A DNA stretch of 35,852 nucleotides, from contig CAINVI010000089.1 in NCBI GenBank assembly GCA_903854075.1, positions 1-35,852 on the forward strand, in the 5' to 3' direction. The notes under the pieces are model-generated. The model worked only from the letters and a program-made list of their open reading frames with translations, was not told the origin of the DNA and did not search any database. This document shows, piece after piece, positions 27,432 through 35,852 of this stretch (positions are counted from its first letter, which is position 1; each line of letters begins with the position of its first letter). The DNA is from Candidatus Pollutiaquabacter sp. GTDB lineage: Bacteria; Bacteroidota; Bacteroidia; AKYH767-A; 2013-40CM-41-45. The translations under genes were made by a program, and so were the position numbers.

Positions 27432-29816
27432 ATGAAGTGGACACAACCTTTTTCCTCCATCGGAATCCATGATGTAGCTGTTTTTGGCGGTAAAAACGCC
27501 TCCTTGGGAGAAATGACACAACACTTGAGCGGGTTAGGAATTCGAATTCCAGAAGGGTTTGCTGTCAATGCAGTGGCCTTTCGTTTTTTTCTGCAAGAAA
27601 ACGGAGTGTACGAAAAGATAGCGGCAGCGCTGAAAACTGTTTCACCAAAAACACTAAACGGGCTGCGTGAAGCCAGTGCCGATTGTCGTGCGTTCATAGA
27701 TAAATGTAAACTTCCATCCACACTTTCAACTGCTATTTTGGAAGAGTATCACCGAATGGGATCTCCCGCGGTTGCGGTGCGCAGCAGTGCCACGGCCGAG
27801 GATTTGCCGACAGCAAGTTTTGCCGGACAACATGAATCCTTCCTGAACGTTTGTGGCGATGACGAATTACTGGACGCGGTAAAAAACTGCTACCGTTCTT
27901 TGTATACGGAACGGGCCATCAAGTACCGTATCGATAACGGATTTGATCACATGAAAGTCGCTTTGTCGGCTGGCATACAACGGATGGTCCGCAGCGATAT
28001 CGGTAGCGCTGGCGTTGCTTTTACCCTGGATCCGGAAACCGGTTTCAGCGATGTAATTTACCTTACCGGTGCCTGGGGATTGGGAGAAACTATTGTTCAA
28101 GGCGCGGTCAATCCGGATGAATTTTTGGTATTCAAACCAACGTTGACAACGGCCAACGATCCTGTGTTGCGAAAATCGAGGGGTGCAAAAAAAAACAAAC
28201 TGATTTACGGAACATCCGGCGATGAAAGAACGGTGCTGGTAGCTACCAGCGAAGCAGAGCAACGGCAATTCGTACTCCATCAGGAAGAGGTAATCCAGAT
28301 AGCCAAATGGTGTGCGGCGATTGAAGCACATTACAAGATGCCCATGGATATAGAATGGGCAAAAGACGGGATTACGAAGGAGTTGTTTATTCTTCAGGCC
28401 CGGCCGGAAACCGTTCATGCGCAAAAGCGGAGCCTGACATTGCGGGAATACAAACTGAAAAGTACACCACCCGCTATTTTGACCGGCACCGCTGTCGGCC
28501 ATGCCATCGTGAGTGGTCCGGTAAAAATCATCCGATCGCTCGAAGACGGTGCAAAAGTGAATGACGGCGATATTTTGGTTGCCGAAATCACTCATCCTGA
28601 CTGGAACACTTTGCTGCGAAAAGCGATTTGTATCATCACCGACAAAGGCGGACGAACGAGTCATGCGAGTATTGTGGCGCGCGAACTCGGCATCACCGCC
28701 ATAGTAGGTACCGAAGTAGCGACGACACTCTTGCAAGACGGACAAATCATTACCGTTTCTACCGCCGGCGGAGAAACCGGTACTGTCTACAATGGCAAGT
28801 TGAGTTGGTCCGTTTCGGAGATTCATCCTGATATTTTCGCCGCTACGTATACACAACCCATGCTTATACTGGCGGATCCGTCAAAAGCATTTCACTATTC
28901 CTTTTATCCTGCTAAAGGAATTGGGCTGTTACGTATGGAATTTATAATCTCCAACAGCATTCGCATTCATCCGATGGCATTGGTGCATCCGGAAAAAGTG
29001 ATGGACGAAAACGTGCGCAAAGAAATTGCCAGCCTTACACAGGATTACTCTGACAAAAAGGAATTTTTCATTGAGCGCTTAGTCGCTTCGCTTGCTGTAA
29101 TGGCCGCCGCATTTCATCCACACGATGTGATTGTGCGGATGAGCGATTTCAAAACAAATGAGTATGCCGATCTTATCGGCGGAAAATATTTTGAGCCGGA
29201 GGAAGAGAATCCGATGCTTGGATTCCGGGGAGCTTCCCGCTATTATCGCGACGCGTACAAAGCAGGATTTGGATTAGAATGTGCGGCCATCCGGCGGGTT
29301 CGAGAAAACATGGGGCTTACGAATGTAAAAGTGATGATTCCGTTTTGCCGGACTGTTGAAGAAGGGAAAAAAGTACTGGAAACCATGCGCGAGTTCGGAC
29401 TGGAACGCGGAAAGAACGGCCTTGAGGTATATGTCATGGCAGAAATACCAAGCAACATTTTACTGGCCGAAGAATTCGCAGAAATATTTGACGGGTTTTC
29501 CATCGGATCCAACGACTTGACACAGCTTACCCTGGGCATCGACCGTGACACTTCTATTATCCAAGATCTGTTTGATGAAAGTAATCCGGCTGTATTGAAA
29601 TTGCTGAAATCGATCATTATGTCTGCGAAAAAAAACGGCCGAAAAATCGGCTTGTGCGGGCAAGCTCCCAGTGATAAGCCTGCGTTCGCACAGTTTCTGG
29701 TTACTTGTGGCATCGACAGCATAAGCTTCAATCCGGATGCCCTACTACAAGGCATTGAAAATATTGCGTCAGCAGAAAAAAACATCCACCAATCATATGA
29801 AACGATTACAGCATAA
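27432..29816 (+). CDS. ppsA: phosphoenolpyruvate synthase
   Basis: GGKNASLGEMTQHLSGLGIRIPEGFAV...AVRSSATAEDLPTASFAGQHESFLNV...CIITDKGGRTSHASIVARELGITAIVGT...FSIGSNDLTQLTLGIDRD...GLCGQAPSD. Confidence 0.96.
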   Translation: MKWTQPFSSIGIHDVAVFGGKNASLGEMTQHLSGLGIRIPEGFAVNAVAFRFFLQENGVYEKIAAALKTVSPKTLNGLREASADCRAFIDKCKLPSTLSTAILEEYHRMGSPAVAVRSSATAEDLPTASFAGQHESFLNVCGDDELLDAVKNCYRSLYTERAIKYRIDNGFDHMKVALSAGIQRMVRSDIGSAGVAFTLDPETGFSDVIYLTGAWGLGETIVQGAVNPDEFLVFKPTLTTANDPVLRKSRGAKKNKLIYGTSGDERTVLVATSEAEQRQFVLHQEEVIQIAKWCAAIEAHYKMPMDIEWAKDGITKELFILQARPETVHAQKRSLTLREYKLKSTPPAILTGTAVGHAIVSGPVKIIRSLEDGAKVNDGDILVAEITHPDWNTLLRKAICIITDKGGRTSHASIVARELGITAIVGTEVATTLLQDGQIITVSTAGGETGTVYNGKLSWSVSEIHPDIFAATYTQPMLILADPSKAFHYSFYPAKGIGLLRMEFIISNSIRIHPMALVHPEKVMDENVRKEIASLTQDYSDKKEFFIERLVASLAVMAAAFHPHDVIVRMSDFKTNEYADLIGGKYFEPEEENPMLGFRGASRYYRDAYKAGFGLECAAIRRVRENMGLTNVKVMIPFCRTVEEGKKVLETMREFGLERGKNGLEVYVMAEIPSNILLAEEFAEIFDGFSIGSNDLTQLTLGIDRDTSIIQDLFDESNPAVLKLLKSIIMSAKKNGRKIGLCGQAPSDKPAFAQFLVTCGIDSISFNPDALLQGIENIASAEKNIHQSYETITA

Positions 29817-30549
29817 GACAGCTATTATCACCGGCGCTGCCGGAGGAATGGGAAAAGAAGAAGCGCTGCTTTTTGCAAAAGAAGGAGCAACTGTTCTTGC
29901 TACCGATATCCACTACGAAAAGCTAATGGGTTGGGTGAAAGACGCACGTAACGAAGGACTGCTGATTCAAGGAATGAAGCACGACGTTACGTCAGGCGAC
30001 GAATGGAAAAATGTACTGGATAATTGCATATCATTATACGGACGAATCAACGTTCTCATCAATAATGCCGGTGTTTTTCCGGCCGGCAAAACGACGGAAA
30101 ACACTACATCGGAAGAATGGGATAACATACTTCGTATCAATCTGACCGGCCCCTTTTTGGGATGCAAACTCGTGCTGCCATTCATGCAGCAAAGTGGCGG
30201 AGGTTCCATTGTGAATGTAGCATCAATTGCGGGACTGGTCGGCGGAAACGGTCCAGCCTATTCGGCATCCAAAGGCGGATTGCGTTTACTCACGAAAGAC
30301 CTGGCAACGGAGTATGCGAAATACCATATTCGTGTGAACGCACTGCTTCCCGGTGGCGTTACCACACCGATGACGGAAGAGCTGCTGAAAGCTCCCGGAA
30401 TGGATCAAGTGATAAAGTCCATGAGTCCGCAAGGACGAATGGCAGATGCTATCGAGCTTGCATACGGAGCGTTGTTTTTAGCCAGCGATGAGTCTTCCTT
30501 CATGACCGGAGCCGATCTGGTCATAGACGGCGGTGCCGTAATCCGCTGA
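29797..30549 (+). CDS. short-chain dehydrogenase/reductase (SDR family)
   Basis: MKRLQHKTAIITGAAGGMGKEEALLFAKEGATVLATD...INVLINNAGVFP...GSIVNVASIAGLVGGNGPAYSASKGGLRLLTKDLATEYAKYHIRVNALLPGGVTTPM...SSFMTGADLVIDGGAVIR. Overlaps ppsA by 20 nt. Confidence 0.92.
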   Translation: MKRLQHKTAIITGAAGGMGKEEALLFAKEGATVLATDIHYEKLMGWVKDARNEGLLIQGMKHDVTSGDEWKNVLDNCISLYGRINVLINNAGVFPAGKTTENTTSEEWDNILRINLTGPFLGCKLVLPFMQQSGGGSIVNVASIAGLVGGNGPAYSASKGGLRLLTKDLATEYAKYHIRVNALLPGGVTTPMTEELLKAPGMDQVIKSMSPQGRMADAIELAYGALFLASDESSFMTGADLVIDGGAVIR

Positions 30550-30574
30550 TTATTTTTTATCGAGCTAATCAGCG
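30544..30574 (+). repeat. Inverted repeat CGCTGATTA-N13-TAATCAGCG at the SDR stop codon (possible stem-loop)
   Basis: Perfect 9-bp arms 30544-30552 and 30566-30574; no U-tract follows. Confidence 0.55.
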
Positions 30575-30631
30575 ATTAATGTTCCGACAAAACGTAAGCC
30601 GAACCAGAAATTTTTCTACCCGTGTAAATAG

Positions 30632-30639
30632 TATCTTTG
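30632..30639 (+). promoter_or_regulatory. Bacteroidota-type -7 element (TATCTTTG) upstream of ArsC/Spx-like gene
   Basis: TATCTTTG fits TAnnTTTG; ATG at 30646. Confidence 0.5.
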
Positions 30640-30645
30640 CGCGCT

Positions 30646-30999
30646 ATGCAAAAGATCTATCATCTGTCCACCTGCAACACGTGCCAGAAAATCATTCAGG
30701 AGCTCGCTCCAAAAAAACAGGTACAGCTGCAGGATATCAAATCAGATAAAATTACGACGGAACAGCTGGACGAATTAGCGACTTTTGCGGGTAGTTACGA
30801 AGCATTATTCAGTCGGAAAGCCATCAAATACCGTACCCTGGGTCTTGCGGCTAAAGTGCTGACAGAAAAAGAATACCGTACACTGATTCTGGAGGAGTAT
30901 ACGTTCTTGAAACGTCCGGTCGTTGTGGCCGGAAAATCGATCTTTATCGGTAATGCCGCTAAAACAGTAGCCGCTGCGAAAGAAGCGTTGGCAGGATGA
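30646..30999 (+). CDS. ArsC/Spx-family thioredoxin-fold protein
   Basis: MQKIYHLSTCNTCQKIIQEL...VQLQDIKSDKITTEQLDELA...LFSRKAIKYRTLGL...EEYTFLKRPVVVAGKSIFIGN; CxxC motif. Confidence 0.85.
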   Translation: MQKIYHLSTCNTCQKIIQELAPKKQVQLQDIKSDKITTEQLDELATFAGSYEALFSRKAIKYRTLGLAAKVLTEKEYRTLILEEYTFLKRPVVVAGKSIFIGNAAKTVAAAKEALAG

Positions 31000-31910
31000 A
31001 CAAGTCAACACGCGCGCATGCTGCCATCCTGCTGGCGAATCTGATTTATGGAGCAAATTTCAGCATCGCTAAAGTGGCGATGCCGGAATACATTCGGCCA
31101 TCAGGATTTATTTTGCTACGCGTCATTGTTGCGCTCATCATGTTCTGGATATTCAGCAAGATGACCGACAAAAACGAAAAGATTGCTGCCAAAGACCATG
31201 TGCTGCTCTTCATGCTGGGCATGTTCGGGGTTGCAATCAACCAGCTTTTATTCTTTGAAGGCTTATCACGAACATCCAATATCAATGCAGCACTGATTAT
31301 GACATCAACACCGATCATGGTGATGGCTGCTGCTAGTGTACTGCACAAGGAGCGCATCTCCTGGGCGCGTGGACTTGGCATCGTGTTGGGCGTTGGAGGA
31401 GCTTCCAGCCTTATTCTTGCGCGTAAAGATGTTTCCGGAAATGCTACATGGCAAGGCGATCTAATGATCCTGATCAACGCTGCCTCGTATGCCATCTTCA
31501 TCGTCGGATCAAAACCACTGATGAAAAAATATTCCCCGTGGCTGGTCATACGATGGACGTTCTTCTATGGACTGCTGCTGGTTTTACCTTTCGGCTACCA
31601 GCAAGTATCCCTGATTGAATGGGAAACCTTCACCCTACCGGTTTGGCTGGCCACGGCTTATGTGATCATCGCAACGACCTTCTTTGCTTACCTCTTTAAC
31701 ACGTACGGACTTCACCATCTCAGCGCATCCGTGGTGAGTTTTTATATCTATTTGCAACCGGTTTTCGCCACCCTGATTTCGTTGTTAATCACCCACGAAC
31801 GGGTGACCGTGGTACAGCTCATTGCCTGTTTACTCATTTTTTCAGGGGTTTATTTGGTGAACAAGCGTTCCGGCGGTGTTGACGACAACGTGCCGTTACC
31901 AAAGGAATAG
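30996..31910 (+). CDS. EamA/DMT-family transporter
   Basis: Ten-helix hydrophobic pattern; LANLIYGANFSIAKVAMPEYIRPSGFILLRVI; YGLHHLSASVVSFYIYLQPVFATLISLLITHERVTVVQLIACLLIFSGVYLV. Confidence 0.9.
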   Translation: MNKSTRAHAAILLANLIYGANFSIAKVAMPEYIRPSGFILLRVIVALIMFWIFSKMTDKNEKIAAKDHVLLFMLGMFGVAINQLLFFEGLSRTSNINAALIMTSTPIMVMAAASVLHKERISWARGLGIVLGVGGASSLILARKDVSGNATWQGDLMILINAASYAIFIVGSKPLMKKYSPWLVIRWTFFYGLLLVLPFGYQQVSLIEWETFTLPVWLATAYVIIATTFFAYLFNTYGLHHLSASVVSFYIYLQPVFATLISLLITHERVTVVQLIACLLIFSGVYLVNKRSGGVDDNVPLPKE

Positions 31911-31931
31911 CAGAAATTCCAACAATTGGAG

Positions 31932-31939
31932 TAATTTTG
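31932..31939 (+). promoter_or_regulatory. Bacteroidota-type -7 element (TAATTTTG) upstream of yicC
   Basis: TAATTTTG fits TAnnTTTG; ATG at 31966. Confidence 0.45.
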
Positions 31940-31965
31940 GGGCTTCATTTTCAAATCCTTGTACC

Positions 31966-32841
31966 ATGATTCGTTCCATGACCGGTTTTGGCAGCGCCTC
32001 CGTGCAAGTCGGCAACAAGACCATTTTGGCGGAAATCAAATCCGTCAACAGCAAGTTCTTCGACTTGTCACTGCGGTTGCCTTCAGTATTCCGCGAAAAG
32101 GAACTGGAAATTCGCACCGAATTAAACCGCACGATAGAGCGCGGAAAGGTGGAATGCACCGTCTCTATCGAGTCACCGGAAGAACAGCGGCGTGCAACGT
32201 TCAATATTGAATTGCTGAAAGCCTATCACGAGGAATTAAAAACCGTACAACAAGCGCTGAATCTCAAAGAAACGCCGGAACTGTTGCGCACCTTACTCAA
32301 CATGCCGGATGTTATGGTTACTGAGAAAAACGGTTTGAGTGAAGAGGATTGGAAGGCCCTGCAACAGGCATTGCAAGGAGCGACCAAAGCCTTCGATGTG
32401 TTTCGTCAAAAAGAAGGAAGCACATTAAAAGTAGATCTCGAGCAACGTGTAGTTGCGATTCGTGATAACATGGTAAGATTGGAACCGTTTGAAAAAAGTC
32501 GCATCGAACAAGTAAGAAAGAAACTGCAAACTAGCCTGGAAGAATTCGTACAGGTAAGCGAAATAGATCGTAACCGTTTCGAACAAGAATTAATCTACTA
32601 CCTCGAAAAACTGGATATCACGGAAGAAAAAGTAAGACTGAAAAGTCACTGCGACTTCTTCCTGAAAACCATGAATGAAGAGGTGTCAAGCGGAAAAAAA
32701 CTTTCCTTCATTGCGCAGGAAATCGGCCGTGAGATAAATACCATCGGTTCAAAATCGAATGATGCTGCCATGCAGAAAATCGTGGTAGACATGAAGGATG
32801 ATCTGGAAAAAGTCAAAGAACAGGTCCTCAATATCATCTAA
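31966..32841 (+). CDS. yicC: YicC family protein (putative endoribonuclease)
   Basis: MIRSMTGFGSASVQVGNKTILAEIKSVNSKFFDLSLRLPSVFREKELEIRTELNRTIERGKVECTVSI...HCDFFLKTMNEEVSSGKKLSFIAQEIGREINTIGSKSNDAAMQKIVVDMKDDLEKVKEQVLNI. Confidence 0.93.
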   Translation: MIRSMTGFGSASVQVGNKTILAEIKSVNSKFFDLSLRLPSVFREKELEIRTELNRTIERGKVECTVSIESPEEQRRATFNIELLKAYHEELKTVQQALNLKETPELLRTLLNMPDVMVTEKNGLSEEDWKALQQALQGATKAFDVFRQKEGSTLKVDLEQRVVAIRDNMVRLEPFEKSRIEQVRKKLQTSLEEFVQVSEIDRNRFEQELIYYLEKLDITEEKVRLKSHCDFFLKTMNEEVSSGKKLSFIAQEIGREINTIGSKSNDAAMQKIVVDMKDDLEKVKEQVLNII

Positions 32842-32845
32842 AATA

Positions 32846-33412
32846 ATGCAGGGCAAACTCCTTCTTTTCTGCGGACCCTCCGGTAGTGGTAAAACGACCA
32901 TCGTACATCACTTGCTGCAAAATGATCCGCGCCTTAAGTTTTCTGTTTCCGCCACCACGCGTCCTATTCGCGCCAACGAAAAAGACGGGATCGATTATCA
33001 TTTTTTAAGTGTCGCTGATTTCAAAGCGAAGATTGCCAACCATGAATTCGTCGAATGGGAAGAAGTTTATACCGACCGATTCTACGGAACATTGCGGGCC
33101 GAAGTGGATAAGATTTGGATGGAGAATAAAGTAGCGGTCTTTGATGTGGATGTAGAAGGCGGATTGAAAATCAAAAGTATTTTTGGCGATCTGCTGCTTT
33201 CTGTCTTCGTAATGCCGCCATCCGTAGATGAGTTGCGCCGCCGCTTACACACACGGAATTCGGAGACGGCAGAATCGTACCAAACCCGGATCAACAAAGC
33301 CGAACATGAACTCACGTATGCGTTCCGATTCGACAAAACTATTGTCAATGATGTACTGACAGATGCGTTGGATGATGCTGCCAAACTGGTGAACGAATTC
33401 CTGAACACCTGA
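32846..33412 (+). CDS. gmk: guanylate kinase
   Basis: MQGKLLLFCGPSGSGKTTIVHHLL...FSVSATTRPIRANEKDGIDYHFLS...FVEWEEVYTDRFYGTLRAEVD...AVFDVDVEGGLKIK. Confidence 0.94.
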   Translation: MQGKLLLFCGPSGSGKTTIVHHLLQNDPRLKFSVSATTRPIRANEKDGIDYHFLSVADFKAKIANHEFVEWEEVYTDRFYGTLRAEVDKIWMENKVAVFDVDVEGGLKIKSIFGDLLLSVFVMPPSVDELRRRLHTRNSETAESYQTRINKAEHELTYAFRFDKTIVNDVLTDALDDAAKLVNEFLNT

Positions 33413-33427
33413 CAACTACGGATCGTC

Positions 33428-34003
33428 ATGAAAATAGGTCTTTTCTTCGGCTCCTTCAATCCGGTACACAACGGACATCTGGTGATCGCTTCCTACATGG
33501 CGGAATTTACTGATCTGGATCAGGTATGGTTCGTGGTTACACCGCACAATCCCTTCAAAGAAAAAGAAACTTTACTCGCTGATCATCACCGGTTTCAACT
33601 GGTAAAAATTGCCATCGGCGACTTCCGTAAACTGAAAGTATCAGACATCGAGTTTAACCTGCCAAAACCCAGTTATACCGTTCATACTGTTTCCTACCTG
33701 TACGATAAGTATCCGGAACATCAATTTGTGCTGATCATGGGCGCCGACAATTTGGATTCATTTCACAAGTGGAAAAACTGGGAGCAACTACTGGAGCAGG
33801 TGGAATTATACGTTTATCCGCGCAAAGAAAGTTCCGGCGGTGAATTACTACATCACCCGAAAGTACAGGTCATCCCGGCACCGATGATGGAGTTGTCGGC
33901 TACATTCATCCGTAATGCGATCAAATCCGGGAAGGATGTTCGTTACATGGTACCGGAAGCTGTGTGGCAATACATGCGGGAAATGCATTTTTACGAACGG
34001 TAA
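33428..34003 (+). CDS. nadD: nicotinate-nucleotide adenylyltransferase
   Basis: MKIGLFFGSFNPVHNGHLVIASYMAEFTDLDQVWFVVTPHNPFK...FVLIMGADNLDSFHKWKNWEQLL...MELSATFIRNAIKSGKDVRYMVPEAVWQYM. Confidence 0.94.
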   Translation: MKIGLFFGSFNPVHNGHLVIASYMAEFTDLDQVWFVVTPHNPFKEKETLLADHHRFQLVKIAIGDFRKLKVSDIEFNLPKPSYTVHTVSYLYDKYPEHQFVLIMGADNLDSFHKWKNWEQLLEQVELYVYPRKESSGGELLHHPKVQVIPAPMMELSATFIRNAIKSGKDVRYMVPEAVWQYMREMHFYER

Positions 34004-34032
34004 ATTCCGTTATCGCATTCCCTCAGGTTTCG

Positions 34033-34040
34033 TACTTTTG
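34033..34040 (+). promoter_or_regulatory. Bacteroidota-type -7 element (TACTTTTG) upstream of acyltransferase gene
   Basis: TACTTTTG fits TAnnTTTG; ATG at 34045. Confidence 0.45.
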
Positions 34041-34044
34041 CCAC

Positions 34045-34923
34045 ATGCGATTTTTTAGTGCGCTGTTGTATTACGGTATCATCATTCCGATATCCTTGCT
34101 GCCCTTCTGGTTGCTTTACCGGCTGTCGGACCTGATGTTTCTTATTATTTACTACGTTGCACCGTATCGGAAGAAACTGGTACTGGAAAATCTGCGGCGT
34201 TCATTCCCGGATAAAAACGAAGCGGAGCTGCGGCACATCCGCAAAGACTTCTACCGTCATTTTTGCGACCTGGTAGTCGAAAGTCTCAAGACATTCACCG
34301 CGTCGCCGGCGGCAATTCAGCGGCGCGTCGAGCTCGTCAACCTGGAGTTGCTGGAGCGGCTCTATAAAGAAGGAAAGAGTGTCATACTGGCTACTGGTCA
34401 CTATGCAAACTGGGAATGGCCGGCCATTACCTTACCGTTTCACAGTTCCCACATGGCCACCGGCATTTATAAGAAACTCTCGAATCCGTTTTTCGATAAT
34501 AAGCTGCAACGTTCACGCTCACGCTTTGGCTTGAAATTGATGTCCACCAAAGAAGTACAGCAATTTTTCGCCAAGCATGAAAAGAACCTGTGCACATACG
34601 GATTTATCAACGATCAGAGTCCTTCCGATCCACGCCGCGGATATTGGATGACGTTTCTGAATCAGAATACTTGTATGTTGATGGGTGTCGAATCATATGC
34701 GATAAAATATAATCTTCCGGTAGCCTACGCCGTAATCACAAAAAAGAAGCGCGGTTATTACCGTTACGAATATAAATTGATTACCGATAATCCGGGCGTA
34801 ACAGAAAAATACGCGATCACGGAAGCCTGTGCCCGCATGAATGAATCCATAATACGAAATGCTCCCGCCTATTGGCTGTGGACGCATCGTCGTTGGAAAC
34901 ACAAGCGGCCTGCCGATCATTGA
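34045..34923 (+). CDS. LpxL/HtrB-like lipid A biosynthesis acyltransferase
   Basis: YRKKLVLENLRRSFPDKNEAELRHIRKDFYRHFCDLVVESLK...ILATGHYANWEW (Hx4E)...FINDQSPSDPRRGYWMTFLNQNT...YWLWTHRRWKHKRP. Confidence 0.92.
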   Translation: MRFFSALLYYGIIIPISLLPFWLLYRLSDLMFLIIYYVAPYRKKLVLENLRRSFPDKNEAELRHIRKDFYRHFCDLVVESLKTFTASPAAIQRRVELVNLELLERLYKEGKSVILATGHYANWEWPAITLPFHSSHMATGIYKKLSNPFFDNKLQRSRSRFGLKLMSTKEVQQFFAKHEKNLCTYGFINDQSPSDPRRGYWMTFLNQNTCMLMGVESYAIKYNLPVAYAVITKKKRGYYRYEYKLITDNPGVTEKYAITEACARMNESIIRNAPAYWLWTHRRWKHKRPADH

Positions 34924-34966
34924 TAACTACAATTCACTACAATTCATCTTCACTTACTTCACTCAC

Positions 34967-35852
34967 ATGTCATCAGAAAACCTCAGCTTCGGTACCCGCG
35001 CTATTCACGCCGGACAAGAACCAGATCCGTCCACCGGCGCTATCATGACGCCGATTTACCAGACATCGACCTATGTGCAAGAGCGCCCTGGCAAACACAA
35101 GGGTTACGCGTACGCACGTGGTAAAAACCCTACACGGGTCGCACTAGAAAAATGTATCACCTCCTTGGAAAATGCGAAACACGGCCTGTGCTTCTCTTCC
35201 GGACAAGGTGCAGAAGATGCCATAATCAAATTGCTTCGCCCCGGCGATGAAGTCATTGCGACGGATGATCTGTATGGCGGTTCGTACCGAATGTTCACCA
35301 AAGTATTCGAACACTTCGGTATCGTATTCCATTTTGTTGACATGGCCGATGCAAATAACATCCGGAATTTCATCAACGATAAAACGAAAATGATCTGGGT
35401 CGAAACACCAACGAACCCGATCATGAAGATCATTGATATCGAAGCTGCCGCTGCGATTGCAAAAGAGAAAAAACTCATTCTCGTAGTCGATAACACCTTT
35501 GCTTCTCCCTACTTGCAAAATCCGCTGAATCTCGGCGCATCAATTGTCATGCATTCTGCAACCAAATACCTGGGCGGACACTCGGACGTGGTCATGGGTG
35601 CAGTGTGTACTAACGATGATACGTTGTACGAGGAACTTGCTTTCATCGCTAATTCCTGCGGAGCGACTCCCGGACCTATGGACAGCTTTTTGGTGCTCCG
35701 TGGCTTGAAAACACTGCATGTCCGCATGGACCGACATTGCCACAACGGAAAACTAGTTGCAGCATTTTTAAAATCACATCCCAAAGTGGACAAGGTTTAC
35801 TGGCCGGGATATCCGGATCATCCCAACCATGCTATTGCTAAAAAACAAATGC
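34967..35852 (+). CDS. Cys/Met metabolism PLP-dependent enzyme (cystathionine gamma-synthase/lyase type), C-terminus beyond window
   Basis: Read by eye from ATG 34967: MSSENLSFGTRAIHAGQEPDPSTGAIMTPIYQTSTYVQERPGKHKGYAYARGKNPTRVALEKCITSLENAKHGLCFSSGQGAEDAI...VDNTFASPYLQNPLNLGASIVMHSATKYLGGHSDVVMGAV. Missing from the ORF track, probably because no stop lies in the window. Confidence 0.93.
   Translation, partial: MSSENLSFGTRAIHAGQEPDPSTGAIMTPIYQTSTYVQERPGKHKGYAYARGKNPTRVALEKCITSLENAKHGLCFSSGQGAEDAIIKLLRPGDEVIATDDLYGGSYRMFTKVFEHFGIVFHFVDMADANNIRNFINDKTKMIWVETPTNPIMKIIDIEAAAAIAKEKKLILVVDNTFASPYLQNPLNLGASIVMHSATKYLGGHSDVVMGAVCTNDDTLYEELAFIANSCGATPGPMDSFLVLRGLKTLHVRMDRHCHNGKLVAAFLKSHPKVDKVYWPGYPDHPNHAIAKKQM

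Noticed and set aside
27867-28856. 329-aa minus-strand ORF
   Set aside because: Fully antisense to ppsA, which has unambiguous conserved motifs; composition looks like a shadow frame.
31046-31549. 167-aa minus-strand ORF
   Set aside because: Antisense to the EamA transporter; composition consistent with a shadow frame.
1-35852. CRISPR arrays, transposases, integrases, tRNA/rRNA genes, prophage or defence systems
   Set aside because: No regularly spaced repeats, no such domains and no tRNA-like cloverleaf noticed; gene content is mainly conserved chromosomal. A systematic tool scan was not possible.

Overview
This ~35.9 kb window looks like a chromosomal segment from a Bacteroidota organism. 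The basis is type IX secretion (T9SS) sorting domains, PorZ, signal peptides followed by Gln, and TAnnTTTG promoter motifs. Most of it is housekeeping or conserved genes: dxs, oxyR-like, asnS, cysS, L-threonine dehydrogenase-like, porZ-recO, scpA, CDP-alcohol phosphatidyltransferase, ppsA-SDR, then arsC/spx-like, EamA, yicC, gmk, nadD, lpxL-like, and a trans-sulfuration enzyme. Interspersed are T9SS cargo genes, a GH97 glycosidase, a compact SET-domain protein, a FkbM-like methyltransferase, a MOSC protein, an M43 metalloprotease and a lipoprotein glutaminyl-cyclase/M28-like enzyme. Two real genes run off the window edges and are missing from the supplied ORF track: a triple-CUB T9SS protein at 1-2269 (-) and a Cys/Met metabolism PLP enzyme at 34967-35852 (+). 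I saw no CRISPR array, transposase, prophage, tRNA or rRNA, and no convincing new multi-gene system. The best leads are: a nearly identical sorting-domain cassette shared by two adjacent cargo genes, one of them frameshifted just before the cassette; co-occurrence of a glutaminyl-cyclase-like enzyme with several Gln-after-signal-peptide exported proteins; an OxyR-like regulator with both redox cysteines at residues 199 and 208; a multiply frameshifted gene remnant; an orphan promoter near the SET gene; and several unexplained inverted repeats. Everything is from reading the sequence; no search or folding was run.
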